Shown here: positions 15,580 to 24,525 of the stretch, piece after piece
Numbering within the stretch: position 1 is the stretch's first letter
Layout: the number at the start of each line of letters is the position of its first letter
DNA from: Chloroflexota bacterium
GTDB lineage: Bacteria > Chloroflexota > UBA4733
Length of the DNA: 64,000 nucleotides
Assembly (NCBI GenBank): GCA_023381895.1
Contig: JAMCTA010000029.1
Span: 19,956 to 83,955 of the forward strand
Direction of reading: 5' to 3'
Position numbers and translations under genes: made by a program
Notes under the pieces: model-generated
The model's input: the letters and a program-made list of their open reading frames with translations, nothing else
Databases searched by the model: none
Told to the model about the DNA's origin: nothing

Positions 15580-15611
15580 GTAGCCGGTGTTCTTCCGCAT
15601 CGATGGCGCAT

Positions 15612-15671
15612 CAACGAGGGTGGTACCGCGGGCTTGCTCGTCCCTCTGCGAAGGCAGAGGACGAGCTTTTT
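15612..15671 (+). promoter_or_regulatory. Second T-box antiterminator/terminator module without its own Stem I
   Basis: GAGGGTGGTACCGCGGG (15616-15632) is a consensus T-box sequence. It is followed by a terminator hairpin, GCTCGTCCCTCTGC (15636-15649) with GCAGAGGACGAGC (15654-15666) and one bulged C, then TTTTT. Only about 37 bases separate it from the first terminator, too few for a Stem I with a specifier loop, so the module must share the upstream Stem I or respond to tRNA acceptor pairing alone. It makes two consecutive stop points before ilvB. Confidence 0.85.
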
Positions 15672-15716
15672 CGTTCTGGGGGCGTTTTTAGCGATAAGGA
15701 GGTCACGGTAACTGAG

Positions 15717-17387
15717 ATGAAACTCAACGGCGCCCATATTGTCTGTGAGTCACTGGTCCGTCTGGGGGTTGATACTATTTTCGGCATCCCGGGTGGGACG
15801 GTGCTAGACCTCTACGACGTGCTTCCCCAGTATCCGCAACTGCGGCACGTGCTTGTTCGCCATGAGCAAGCAGCAGCGTTTGCCGCGGATGCCTACTCAC
15901 GGGCAACAGGGCGCGTCGGTGTCGCGCTCGTGACTTCAGGGCCAGGGGCAACGAACACTGTCACTGGAATCGCGAACGCAATGATGGACTCTTCGGGATT
16001 CGTCGTCATCACTGGCAATGTGTCGCAGCAGCTCATGGGGAGTGATGCCTTCCAGGAATGCGACATTACTGGCGTTACGCTCCCGATCACCAAGCACAAC
16101 TACGTTGTGGAGCGAGTTGACCACCTGGCCCGAACGATCAAGGAGGCCTTCCACATCGCCGGCACAGGGCGGCGCGGCCCGGTGCTGATTGACATTCCCC
16201 GCAACCTTTTTGGGGAAGAAGTCGAGTTTGAGTGGCCACAGAAAGTCGATCTACCAGGTTACCGGCCGACGCGGCAAGGTCATCCGCGCCAGATCAAGCA
16301 GGCCGCAGAGGTAATCAATAGCGCGAAGCGTCCGGTGATCATTGCCGGCCACGGCGTGATCTGCTCCCAGGCGTACAGCCAGCTGCGGCAGCTTGCAGAG
16401 AAGGCCGACATCCCAGTAATCTGGACGCTGATGGGGGCGAGCGCCTTTCCGCGCAGTCACCGTCTGGATGTTGGTATGCCCGGGATGCATGGGATGGCCT
16501 ACTCGAACCATGCTATCACGAACTCGGATGTGTTGATCGGTATCGGGTTGCGCTTCGACGATCGTGTGACGCAGAAGGTGTCGGCATTTGCACCCCACGC
16601 CAAGATCGTGCACATCGACATCGATCCAGCGGAGATCGGCAAGAACGTCAAGACGTACGTGCCCATCGTCGGCGACGTTGCGCCGGTACTCGACTATCTC
16701 CTGCCCTTGGTAGAGGAGAGCTGCCATCGCGAGTGGATCGAGCAGATCGAGCACTGGAAGCGCGAACATCCTTTGATCACGCCGCGAGCCCAGACGCCGC
16801 TACAAACCCCCTACATCATCAAGCTACTCTCTGATCTCACCGGCGGCGAGGCTTCCATCGTGACAGACGTGGGGCAGCATCAGATGTGGGTAGCGCAGTA
16901 CTACTGGTTTAATCGATCCAACACGATGTTTACCGCTGGTGGCTTGGGCTCCATGGGTTTTGGCCTTCCAGCCGCGATGGGGGTCGCAGCGGCGCGACCG
17001 GATGAAGACGTATGGGCAGTGCTAGGTGATGGCGGCTTTATGATGACCATGCAGGAGCTCGCTACCATCGCAGAGAATAACTTCCGCGTGAAGATCCTGG
17101 TAGTCAACAATAACTCACTCGGGATGGTGCACCAGTGGCAAACTATCATCTACAAGAACAACATCGTTCACAGTGACTTTCAACGTCACCCTGACTTTGT
17201 CAAGCTCGGTGAGGCATTCGGTATTCCGACGTTCCGCACCACGACTCCGGAGGAATACGAGAGTGCTCTGCGCCGGGCTGAGGAGATCCCTGGACCGGCG
17301 ATGATCGAAGCAGTCACTGTTGCATCCGAGAATGTCTACCCGATGGTCCGGCGTGGCCACGGCATTGCAGAGATGATTGAGGCGTGA
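15717..17387 (+). CDS. ilvB: Acetolactate synthase, large (catalytic) subunit
   Basis: A 556-residue TPP-dependent enzyme that condenses pyruvate with pyruvate or 2-oxobutyrate, the first common step of valine, leucine and isoleucine synthesis. The N-terminal PYR domain has the catalytic Glu in VRHEQAAAFAADAYSR. The TPP-binding motif near the C-terminus is GDGGFMMTMQEL ... NNNSLGM. The FAD-binding middle domain is present. The ATG at 15717 follows AAGGAGG (15696-15702) at a rather long spacing of 14 bases; no alternative start is closer. It is the first gene behind the T-box leader, and its stop overlaps the ilvN start. Confidence 0.96.
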   Translation: MKLNGAHIVCESLVRLGVDTIFGIPGGTVLDLYDVLPQYPQLRHVLVRHEQAAAFAADAYSRATGRVGVALVTSGPGATNTVTGIANAMMDSSGFVVITGNVSQQLMGSDAFQECDITGVTLPITKHNYVVERVDHLARTIKEAFHIAGTGRRGPVLIDIPRNLFGEEVEFEWPQKVDLPGYRPTRQGHPRQIKQAAEVINSAKRPVIIAGHGVICSQAYSQLRQLAEKADIPVIWTLMGASAFPRSHRLDVGMPGMHGMAYSNHAITNSDVLIGIGLRFDDRVTQKVSAFAPHAKIVHIDIDPAEIGKNVKTYVPIVGDVAPVLDYLLPLVEESCHREWIEQIEHWKREHPLITPRAQTPLQTPYIIKLLSDLTGGEASIVTDVGQHQMWVAQYYWFNRSNTMFTAGGLGSMGFGLPAAMGVAAARPDEDVWAVLGDGGFMMTMQELATIAENNFRVKILVVNNNSLGMVHQWQTIIYKNNIVHSDFQRHPDFVKLGEAFGIPTFRTTTPEEYESALRRAEEIPGPAMIEAVTVASENVYPMVRRGHGIAEMIEA

Positions 17388-17908
17388 AGCGACAACACAT
17401 TCTCGTTGCCCTCGTGCAGAATCACGCGGGTGTGCTGAACCGTGTCGTCAGCCTGTTCCGGCGACGAGTATTCAACATCGATAGCCTGACGGTTGGGCGT
17501 ACCGAGCGTGATGATGTCTCGCGTATGACCATCGTAGTCGACGGCGAGAACACCGATGTTGAGCAAGTGGTGAAGCAGCTCTATAAGGTCATTGAAGTAC
17601 TGAAAGTGTCGGATATCACGAGCGACCCGGTCGTGGTCACAGAGATCGCACTGATCAAGGTGACCGCATTACCAGCGCAGCGCGCGGAGATTGCCAGTCT
17701 AGCGGAGCTCTTTCGGGCGAAGATCGAAGATGTTGCAGCAGACTCAATGATTGTAGAGGTGACGGGTACCGAGACGAAGATTGAGAATCTGCTGAGCCTA
17801 CTGCGCCCCTACGGCATCAAGGAAATGGTGAGGACAGGGGCAGTGGCTATGACGCGAGGGGCCAGTGTGGCACGGATCAGTGAAGTGACGTTGGAAGCGG
17901 CAGGATAA
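17384..17908 (+). CDS. ilvN: Acetolactate synthase, small (regulatory) subunit
   Basis: A 174-residue subunit that activates IlvB and confers feedback inhibition by valine. The N-terminal ACT domain (about 4-75) begins [20 protein letters not shown] and includes [12 protein letters not shown], the valine-binding region; the C-terminal half (about 80-158) is the second IlvN domain with IALIKV and [16 protein letters not shown]. Its GTG start overlaps the ilvB stop by four bases, as expected for subunits of one complex made in fixed ratio. Length is normal for the family. Confidence 0.95.
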   Translation: MKRQHILVALVQNHAGVLNRVVSLFRRRVFNIDSLTVGRTERDDVSRMTIVVDGENTDVEQVVKQLYKVIEVLKVSDITSDPVVVTEIALIKVTALPAQRAEIASLAELFRAKIEDVAADSMIVEVTGTETKIENLLSLLRPYGIKEMVRTGAVAMTRGASVARISEVTLEAAG

Positions 17909-17912
17909 TCTT

Positions 17913-18917
17913 ATGGCAATGACGGTCTTCTACGATGCAGACGCAGATTTGGCTTTCCTTGAGGGGAAGACGGTTGCCGTTCTCGGCTATGGTAGCCAGG
18001 GGCATGCCCATTCCTTGAATCTGAAGGAGAGCGGCGTCAACGTGGTTGTGGGGCTGCGGCGCGGAAGTGCGTCGTGGGATCGAGCCCAGGCTGCGGGACT
18101 TCGCGTATTAACGGTGAGCGAAGCCGCCGCCGCTGGTACTGTCGTGATGATGCTCCTGCCTGATCAGACGCAGCGTGAGGTCTACGAGCGCGAAGTGCAG
18201 CAGAGTATGACCGAGGGCAAGACCCTCATGTTTGCCCACGGCTTCAACATCCACTTCAACCAGATCCAGCCACCGAGATCTGTCGATGTAAGCATGGTTG
18301 CTCCGAAGGGGCCCGGGCATCTCGTACGTGAGGTTTACCAGAGTGGCGGCGGCGTCCCCTCACTCATCGCGATCCACAACGATGCGAGCGGTCGGGCGAA
18401 GGACATTGCGCTAGCCTATGCCAAGGGCATCGGCGGAACACGCGCTGGAGTGATTCAGACGACGTTCCGCGACGAGACAGAGACAGACCTCTTTGGTGAG
18501 CAAGTGGTCCTGTGTGGTGGGCTCAGCGAGCTCATCAAGGCTGGATTCGACACACTGGTGGAAGCTGGCTATCCACCGGAAATGGCCTACTTCGAATGCC
18601 TTCATGAGGTCAAGCTCATCGTCGATCTTATCTACCAGGGTGGCCTCGACTACATGAACTACTCCATTAGTGACACGGCAGAGTATGGCAACTATAGCCG
18701 CGGTCCCCGCATTATCAACGAGCGCACGCGCGAGGAGATGCGTAAGATTCTGCTCGAGATCCAGAACGGCACGTTCGCCAAGGAATGGATTCTCGAGAAC
18801 ACTGCCGGCCGTCCGAGCTTCTTAGCAATGCGCCGACGCGAAGCGTCGTTGCCCGTTGAGACGGTCGGCAAGCAGCTTCGCTCGATGATGCCGTGGCTCA
18901 AGCGTCCACGAGAGTAG
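17913..18917 (+). CDS. ilvC: Ketol-acid reductoisomerase (class I)
   Basis: A 334-residue enzyme that isomerises and reduces acetolactate (or acetohydroxybutyrate) using NAD(P)H and Mg2+. The Rossmann motif is [13 protein letters not shown] near residue 25. The C-terminal knotted domain carries the metal-binding acidic residues in ETDLFGEQ and later [14 protein letters not shown]. Length is that of short class I KARIs. It starts 4 bases after ilvN, so it is part of the same operon. The cofactor-specificity loop after the glycine motif contains GLRRGSASW, whose Arg/Ser residues are typical of NADPH-preferring enzymes. Confidence 0.96.
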   Translation: MAMTVFYDADADLAFLEGKTVAVLGYGSQGHAHSLNLKESGVNVVVGLRRGSASWDRAQAAGLRVLTVSEAAAAGTVVMMLLPDQTQREVYEREVQQSMTEGKTLMFAHGFNIHFNQIQPPRSVDVSMVAPKGPGHLVREVYQSGGGVPSLIAIHNDASGRAKDIALAYAKGIGGTRAGVIQTTFRDETETDLFGEQVVLCGGLSELIKAGFDTLVEAGYPPEMAYFECLHEVKLIVDLIYQGGLDYMNYSISDTAEYGNYSRGPRIINERTREEMRKILLEIQNGTFAKEWILENTAGRPSFLAMRRREASLPVETVGKQLRSMMPWLKRPRE

Positions 18918-18944
18918 CTTTCAGGAGGGGAGGGAGCAACGCCC

Positions 18945-20486
18945 GTGACAGATCGCATCCGCTTTTTCGATACCACTCTGCGCGATGGAGAGCAGGCTCC
19001 TGGAGCAACTCTGACCCTTCAAGAGAAAGTGGAGATCGCGCGGGCACTTTGCCTCCTTGGCGTTGACGTGATCGAAGCCGGCTTCCCACAGACGTCTCAG
19101 GGAGACTTTGATGCTGTGCGCGCCGTCTGTACGGCCGTGACCGGACGTCAGGTCGCTGCACTTTCTGGATTCAAGCTCGAGCAGATCGACCGCACGTGGG
19201 AGGCCATCCGAGAGGCTGAGGCCCCCCTGCTCCACATTGTACTCTCCACCTCAGACATCCACTTGCACGACTATCTTGGTATCAGTCGCGAGCAAGCGAT
19301 CGAGCTGTGCCGCACAGCAGTGCGCCATGCACGCAAGTACACTCCCTTCATCGAATTCTCGGCGATGGATGCGGCACGCTCAGATCGCGACTTTGTGTGC
19401 AGGATCTTCGAGACTGCTATCGCTGAGGGAGCTCTCGTGGTGAACTACCCGGACACGGTCGGGTATGCCCAGCCACGGGACTTCGGGGCGGCAGTGCGCT
19501 ACGTCAAAGAGCACGTACCGGGTATCGAGAAGGCGATTCTCAGCGTTCATTGCCATGACGACCTCGGGTTGGCTACCGCAAACTCCCTCGCTGCAATCGA
19601 AAATGGGGCCGCTCAGGTTGAAGGCACCATCAATGGGGTGGGTGAGCGAGCCGGTAACACTGCGCTCGAAGAGGTGATCATGGCGCTGGTCACCCGTAAG
19701 GATTACTTCAAGAAGGACGTCTCTCACATCGATACACGCCAGGTTGCGCGTGTCAGTCGCCTTGTGAGTCGAAGCACGGGTTGTGTTGTGCCGCCCAACA
19801 AGGCTGTCGTTGGAGCCAACGCCTTCGCCCATTCTTCTGGCCTCCATCAGGCTGGAATGATGCGTAACCCGCTGACTTTCGAGATTATGCAGCCAGAGAT
19901 GGTCGGTCAGGGTGACTCGCAGATCATCCTGGGAAAGACGTCGGGACGGCACGCCTTTAGTGAGCATCTACGCAAGATAGGCTATCATCTCAGTGACACT
20001 CAGCTCTCCAGCGCATTTCTGCGTTTCAAGGAGATTGCCGATAAGAAGAAGGAAATCCTGGATGCAGACCTGGAGGCGCTAGTCGAGGCGGAGTTTCGCC
20101 AGAAAGTACAGCACTTTACCCTTGAGCACGTACAGGTGACGTGTGGCGATCATGCGGTTCCGACTGCTACCGTCCGGCTCTCGACACAGTCGGGAAGCGA
20201 GCTGCAGGAGGCGGCAACGGGCACGGGGCCGGTTGATGCGATTTACCGCGCGATTAACCGAATGGTGAATATCTCGAATCGACTCGAGGAATACACGGTA
20301 CAGTCGGTTACCCAGGGACTCGATGCACAAGCCGATGTGCGTATCCGCATCGAGGTTGATGAACAGATCTATGTCGGCCGAGCGGCTAGCACAGACATCA
20401 TCGTGGCAAGCGCGCAGGCTCTTGTCGATGCGCTGAACCGTTGTGTTGAATCCCGTTCTCGCCGGCCAGCTGAAGCCTCTGCGTAG
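18945..20486 (+). CDS. leuA: 2-isopropylmalate synthase
   Basis: A 513-residue enzyme that condenses acetyl-CoA with 2-oxoisovalerate, committing carbon to leucine. The catalytic barrel begins with FFDTTLRDGEQAPGATL; metal-binding His residues appear in LSVHCHDDLGLA, and the loop EGTINGVGERAGN is diagnostic. The C-terminal regulatory domain (about 390-505) is the LeuA allosteric domain that binds leucine. The start is the GTG at 18945, preceded by GGAGGGGAGGGAG. It lies 27 bases after ilvC. The long form with a full regulatory domain implies leucine feedback in addition to T-box control. Confidence 0.95.
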   Translation: MTDRIRFFDTTLRDGEQAPGATLTLQEKVEIARALCLLGVDVIEAGFPQTSQGDFDAVRAVCTAVTGRQVAALSGFKLEQIDRTWEAIREAEAPLLHIVLSTSDIHLHDYLGISREQAIELCRTAVRHARKYTPFIEFSAMDAARSDRDFVCRIFETAIAEGALVVNYPDTVGYAQPRDFGAAVRYVKEHVPGIEKAILSVHCHDDLGLATANSLAAIENGAAQVEGTINGVGERAGNTALEEVIMALVTRKDYFKKDVSHIDTRQVARVSRLVSRSTGCVVPPNKAVVGANAFAHSSGLHQAGMMRNPLTFEIMQPEMVGQGDSQIILGKTSGRHAFSEHLRKIGYHLSDTQLSSAFLRFKEIADKKKEILDADLEALVEAEFRQKVQHFTLEHVQVTCGDHAVPTATVRLSTQSGSELQEAATGTGPVDAIYRAINRMVNISNRLEEYTVQSVTQGLDAQADVRIRIEVDEQIYVGRAASTDIIVASAQALVDALNRCVESRSRRPAEASA

Positions 20487-20577
20487 CGCCGTTCGCCGCG
20501 TTGCGAGGCTTCTGGCAGAACAATACTCCGGTCGGAGCGTACCGGCCGCATCATGAATGCAACAGAGAGGTTGGCGC

Positions 20578-21663
20578 ATGCCCCGAATTGCGGTGCTTCC
20601 CGGCGACGGCATTGGACCCGAAGTCATCCGCGAGGGTATCGCCGTGATCAAGGCGGCTCTCGGTGCGAAGGCGGCGACGTGGGAGTTCGTGGAGGCGCCG
20701 GTTGGCTGGGCTGCGATCGACGTCTCTGGGACGGCGCTGCCGGATGACACATTGCGACTGTGCCAGGAGAGTGATGCCATCTTCTTTGGCGCTGTTGGTC
20801 TACCAGACCGCGATGCGACGCTTCCTCTGGCGGAGCGTCCAGAGACGAAGGCGCTTCTGGCGTTACGCCGTGGCCTCTTCGCTAATCTGCGACCGGCGAT
20901 CCTCTACCCCGAGTTCTCCAGTTTCTCAGTGCTCCGCGAGGACAAGGTCGCTCATGGCATCGACATCTTGATTATTCGTGAGCTCACTGGTGGACTGTAC
21001 TTTGGCAAGCCCAAGGGTCGTGAGCCTGACGCCTCTGGGGCACGCGCCATCGATACGATGGTGTACACCACAGGTGAAATCGAGAGAATTGCCCATGTTG
21101 CATTCCAAGCAGCGCGGGTGCGCCGGAAAAATCTATGTTCGGTCGATAAGGCGAACATTCTGGCAACATCGCAACTCTGGCGCGAAGTGATTACGGCCGT
21201 CAGCTCGGACTTCCCCGATGTGGCACTTCGTCATATGTACGTCGATGCCTGCGCTATGGAGCTCTTGAGAAACCCTGCCGCATTCGATGTCATCCTTACG
21301 GAGAATACCTTCGGGGATATTCTCTCCGATGAGGCCTCGATGCTCGTGGGCTCTCTGGGGATGCTGCCATCGGCCTGCCTTGGGAACGGTTCCTTGCCTG
21401 GATTCTATGAGCCTATTCACGGTTCTGCACCAGACATCGCGGGGAAAGACATCGCCAACCCCCTCGCTACCATTCTGACTGGAGCAATGCTGCTCCGCTA
21501 TTCCTTCGGCCTGGATGCTGAAGCACAAGCTATTGAGCAGGCCGTCAAGAGGGTGTTGCGAGCTGGATTCCGTACCCAGGATCTACTTGCGGCCGGAGGG
21601 CGGGCGATATCTACCAGTGACATGGGACGTCTCGTGGCTCAAGCGGTGAAGGAAGCCCAGTAA
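20578..21663 (+). CDS. leuB: 3-isopropylmalate dehydrogenase
   Basis: A 361-residue NAD-dependent beta-decarboxylating dehydrogenase. It begins MPRIAVLPGDGIGPEV, and has IRELTGGLYFGKPKGRE with the substrate-binding Arg/Glu and NTFGDILSDEASML, the Mg2+-binding signature. I chose the ATG at 20578, which follows AGAGAGG by 8 bases and matches family N-termini; an in-frame ATG at 20557 would add seven unrelated residues. The stop TAA overlaps the ATG of cimA by one base. The family also contains citramalate-derived beta-methylmalate dehydrogenases, so this enzyme may serve both the leucine and the CimA-isoleucine route. Confidence 0.95.
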   Translation: MPRIAVLPGDGIGPEVIREGIAVIKAALGAKAATWEFVEAPVGWAAIDVSGTALPDDTLRLCQESDAIFFGAVGLPDRDATLPLAERPETKALLALRRGLFANLRPAILYPEFSSFSVLREDKVAHGIDILIIRELTGGLYFGKPKGREPDASGARAIDTMVYTTGEIERIAHVAFQAARVRRKNLCSVDKANILATSQLWREVITAVSSDFPDVALRHMYVDACAMELLRNPAAFDVILTENTFGDILSDEASMLVGSLGMLPSACLGNGSLPGFYEPIHGSAPDIAGKDIANPLATILTGAMLLRYSFGLDAEAQAIEQAVKRVLRAGFRTQDLLAAGGRAISTSDMGRLVAQAVKEAQ

Positions 21664-23225
21664 TGAAGAAGATAGAGCTATTCGATACCACGCTTCGTGA
21701 TGGGTCACAGCGCGAGGGCGTGAATTTCACCCTTGCCGACAAGTTGAAGATTGCTCGCCGTCTCGATGAGTTTGGCATCACCTTCATCGAAGGAGGCTAT
21801 CCAGGCTCTAATGCTAAGGACATTGAGTTCTTCCGCGAGGCATCGCACCGCCAGTGGGCCAGCTCGACGATCGTGGCCTTTGGCAGCAGCAGGCGGAAAG
21901 ATGCCCTCGCTGCGGAAGATGAAGGGTTACGTACCCTCGTCAGTTCGGATGTAAGAGCCGCGTGTATCGTTGTGAAGGCGTCCGAATTCCACGTGACCAA
22001 GGTGCTCCAAACGGCGCTGGAAGAAAATCTCCGCATGGTGAGCGATTCTGTGCTTTTCCTCAAGGAGCACCTGCCGATAGTGATGGTCGATCTCGAGCAC
22101 TACTTCGACGGCCTGAAGCTGAATGAGCACTACACCCTTGCAGTGCTTCGTGCCGCCCTCGAAGCTGGGGCAGATCGCCTCGTGCTCTGCGACACGAATG
22201 GAGGATCTCTTCCTGAAGAAGTCGCACGTGGTGTCGATCTCGCTGTGGCAATTGCGCCTGACATCATCGGCATCCACGCTCATAATGACTGTGAATTGGG
22301 TGTTGCCAACACCCTGATTGCCGTGCAGCACGGCGCTATGCACGTTCAGGGAACTATCAACGGCTTTGGTGAGCGGTGCGGCAACGCCAACCTGTGCTCG
22401 ATCATCCCGAATCTGCAGTTGAAGATGGGCTATGACTGTCTTCCTGCACGGCAGCTCCGCGAGCTCACCGATGTTTCCAAGTTTGTGTGCGAAGTGGCTA
22501 ATCTCGCTCACGACAACCACTTGCCGTACGTCGGTGAGAGCGCTTTTGCCCACAAGGCGGGTTACCACACCAACGCGATGCTGAAAGATCCTACGACATA
22601 CCAGCACATCGATCCGAGCATCGTAGGGAATCGACAGCGCGTGTTGGCCTCTGATCTCTCGGGCCGGAGCACGTTCCGGTTCAAGGCCACAGAGTTTGGG
22701 ATCAACCTCAGTGACAATGCCGCGATCACAAAGGAAGTCGCCGAACAGGTCAAGTTCCTCGAATCACAGGGGTATGAGTTCGAGGCTGCCGAGGCTTCGC
22801 TCGAGCTGCTTATGCGCCGAGCCGACCCTAGCTATGTCCCACCGTTCCGCATCATCGACTTGGTTGTGATGATGGAGAAGCGTGGTGAGGCAGCTACATT
22901 TGCGGAGGCCACGGTCAAGCTCAGTGTGAGTGATGAAGTTGTTCACACGGTGGCTGATGGGAATGGCCCAGTCAATGCTCTGGATGCCGCCCTACGCAAA
23001 GCGTTGCTCCCCCACTTTCCCCAATTGAAGGACGTGCGCTTAGAGGATTACAAGGTGCGCGTGCTCGACGAAGCCGCCGGAACGGCTGCGTGGGTGCGTG
23101 TATTGATTGAGTCATCTGATGGGAAACGCACGTGGAGTACCGTTGGGGGCTCCTCTAACGTCATCGAGGCGAGCTGGCGCGCTCTTGCCGATAGCCTCGA
23201 ATATGCTTTGCAACGCCAGTCGTAG
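21663..23225 (+). CDS. cimA: (R)-citramalate synthase
   Basis: A 520-residue HMGL-like synthase that condenses acetyl-CoA with pyruvate, giving a threonine-independent entry to isoleucine. It starts KKIELFDTTLRDGSQREGVNF; the SQREG after the catalytic Arg-Asp, rather than EQAPG of LeuA, is the mark of the CimA clade. HAHNDCELGVAN holds metal ligands and GTINGFGERCGNANL is conserved. The C-terminal allosteric domain (about 400-515) resembles that of LeuA. It is fused in translation to leuB by a TAATG overlap. Having leuA and cimA side by side suggests that isoleucine carbon comes from pyruvate. Confidence 0.93.
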   Translation: MKKIELFDTTLRDGSQREGVNFTLADKLKIARRLDEFGITFIEGGYPGSNAKDIEFFREASHRQWASSTIVAFGSSRRKDALAAEDEGLRTLVSSDVRAACIVVKASEFHVTKVLQTALEENLRMVSDSVLFLKEHLPIVMVDLEHYFDGLKLNEHYTLAVLRAALEAGADRLVLCDTNGGSLPEEVARGVDLAVAIAPDIIGIHAHNDCELGVANTLIAVQHGAMHVQGTINGFGERCGNANLCSIIPNLQLKMGYDCLPARQLRELTDVSKFVCEVANLAHDNHLPYVGESAFAHKAGYHTNAMLKDPTTYQHIDPSIVGNRQRVLASDLSGRSTFRFKATEFGINLSDNAAITKEVAEQVKFLESQGYEFEAAEASLELLMRRADPSYVPPFRIIDLVVMMEKRGEAATFAEATVKLSVSDEVVHTVADGNGPVNALDAALRKALLPHFPQLKDVRLEDYKVRVLDEAAGTAAWVRVLIESSDGKRTWSTVGGSSNVIEASWRALADSLEYALQRQS

Positions 23226-23293
23226 CGCGCACTTTTCCGGGAACAGCCTATCTCGTGCCGTGCGGCTGCTGTGAACTGAGAGAGCTAGGTTCA

Positions 23294-24061
23294 ATGCACA
23301 ACGTCGAGATCATCCGGGAGTTCAGCCATCAGGCAGCGGCCTTCAACGTTGCTCCAGTCATGCGCTCCACAGAGACGCTGTCCACACTGATTGGGTGCGC
23401 AACGTCGTGGAATATTCGCGGTCGATGGGTGGAGGTGGCGTGTGGGCCTGGATTGGTAGCACGCGCGCTCGCGCCATTTGTTGACAGTGTTCTCGGGTGT
23501 GACCTCACTCCGGCGATGGCTGAGCTCGGTATGCGCGAGGCAGTTGCGGCTGGTCTCCGCAACGTGCGACTTATACTCGCGGATGCCCTCTCGCTTCCTT
23601 TCCCTTCCGTATCCGTGCACGGAACCATCACGCGATTCAGCTTGCACCACATCCCTGCCCCGCTTCGCTGTGTTCGAGAGATGGTGCGTATCACTGTGCC
23701 TGGTGGTCTCGTCGTAGTTGGTGACCACGTCACATCACCAGACGGGCGCGTGGCTGCCTGGCACCAGGAGATCGAGCGTCTTCGTGATCCATCACACTGG
23801 GCGTGTCTCAGTGCCGATCAGATCAGACACCTGGGTGAGCAGTGTGGACTGCGGCTCCTGGAGTCACACGAGATTCCATTCTCTCTGTCGTATGAGGAGT
23901 GGGTGACACGAGGCTCGGGGGGGCCACAGAACCGAGCTCTTCTCGAAGCGCTGCTCCAGGATAGGCCTCAAGACAACGAAGTGTTTGATGTGGTGTCCAC
24001 CTCGGCAGGGCATCGAGAGCTTCACACGCAGTATTTTATTGGCATCTGGCAGAAGAACTGA
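23294..24061 (+). CDS. Class I SAM-dependent methyltransferase
   Basis: A 255-residue protein with the UbiE/methyltransferase-11 fold. The SAM-binding motif I is VEVACGPGLVARALA near residue 43; motif II, GCDLTPAMAELG, has an acidic residue for the SAM ribose; ADALSLPFPSVSVHGTITRF is motif III/IV, and LHHIPAPLRCVREMVRITVPGG follows. These features are typical of small-molecule methyltransferases, including quinone or lipid modifiers, but the substrate is not readable. It starts 68 bases after cimA and may be read by the same transcript. The ATG at 23294 matches family N-termini better than an upstream in-frame codon at 23255. Confidence 0.85.
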   Translation: MHNVEIIREFSHQAAAFNVAPVMRSTETLSTLIGCATSWNIRGRWVEVACGPGLVARALAPFVDSVLGCDLTPAMAELGMREAVAAGLRNVRLILADALSLPFPSVSVHGTITRFSLHHIPAPLRCVREMVRITVPGGLVVVGDHVTSPDGRVAAWHQEIERLRDPSHWACLSADQIRHLGEQCGLRLLESHEIPFSLSYEEWVTRGSGGPQNRALLEALLQDRPQDNEVFDVVSTSAGHRELHTQYFIGIWQKN

Positions 24062-24525
24062 CCATCTCAGTAGTATCAAATCGGGCCCGGTGGTGAGCTT
24101 TGGACGTACCCTTGGACTACCGGCGTAGATCATTGCGCCCCTCGTGATCTTGGCGTTGTATTCCATAGATCTCGATACCAGCGCGTAACCGGGCCGCTCT
24201 CAGCGATCGCACATCTTGTGTGCTGCGGTCCGTGGTAGTGGTATAGAGAGAAGGCACCACATACGTAATTTGTGCGTAGCAGTGCTGGTGAGCGGCATCA
24301 GCCGGCGGCACCGCCCCCGTGTCCAAGTAGCAGTCACGGCGTAACCGCCGCCAGCACGGGTCGGGAGTGGGTGCGAATGCCCGCTCACTCCACACTGTGG
24401 CGATCACCTCTCTTAGTGTGTGCACTGGTACAGATCCGGTCAGAACCGAGAACACTGGCTGCAGGAAGGCGGCTCTGAGATTGCGACTCCCGGTCAGCAC
24501 CATTCGATGGAATCTTTGACGGGTT
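24062..24525. other. 464-bp stretch without an assignable gene
   Basis: No family is recognisable on either strand. The minus strand holds an open frame from an ATG at 24503 to a stop at 24117 (about 128 codons) with plausible composition but no motif and no clear ribosome site. It would diverge from mutS. I treat it as unproven. The promoter for mutS must lie here if mutS is not read from the methyltransferase side. Confidence 0.4.

Noticed and set aside
15474..15716. Extension of ilvB to 15474
   Set aside because: That frame runs through both T-box terminators; the protein family starts at 15717, after AAGGAGG.
24117..24503. Minus-strand gene ahead of mutS
   Set aside because: About 128 open codons but no motif, no clear ribosome site and no recognisable family; kept only as a note.
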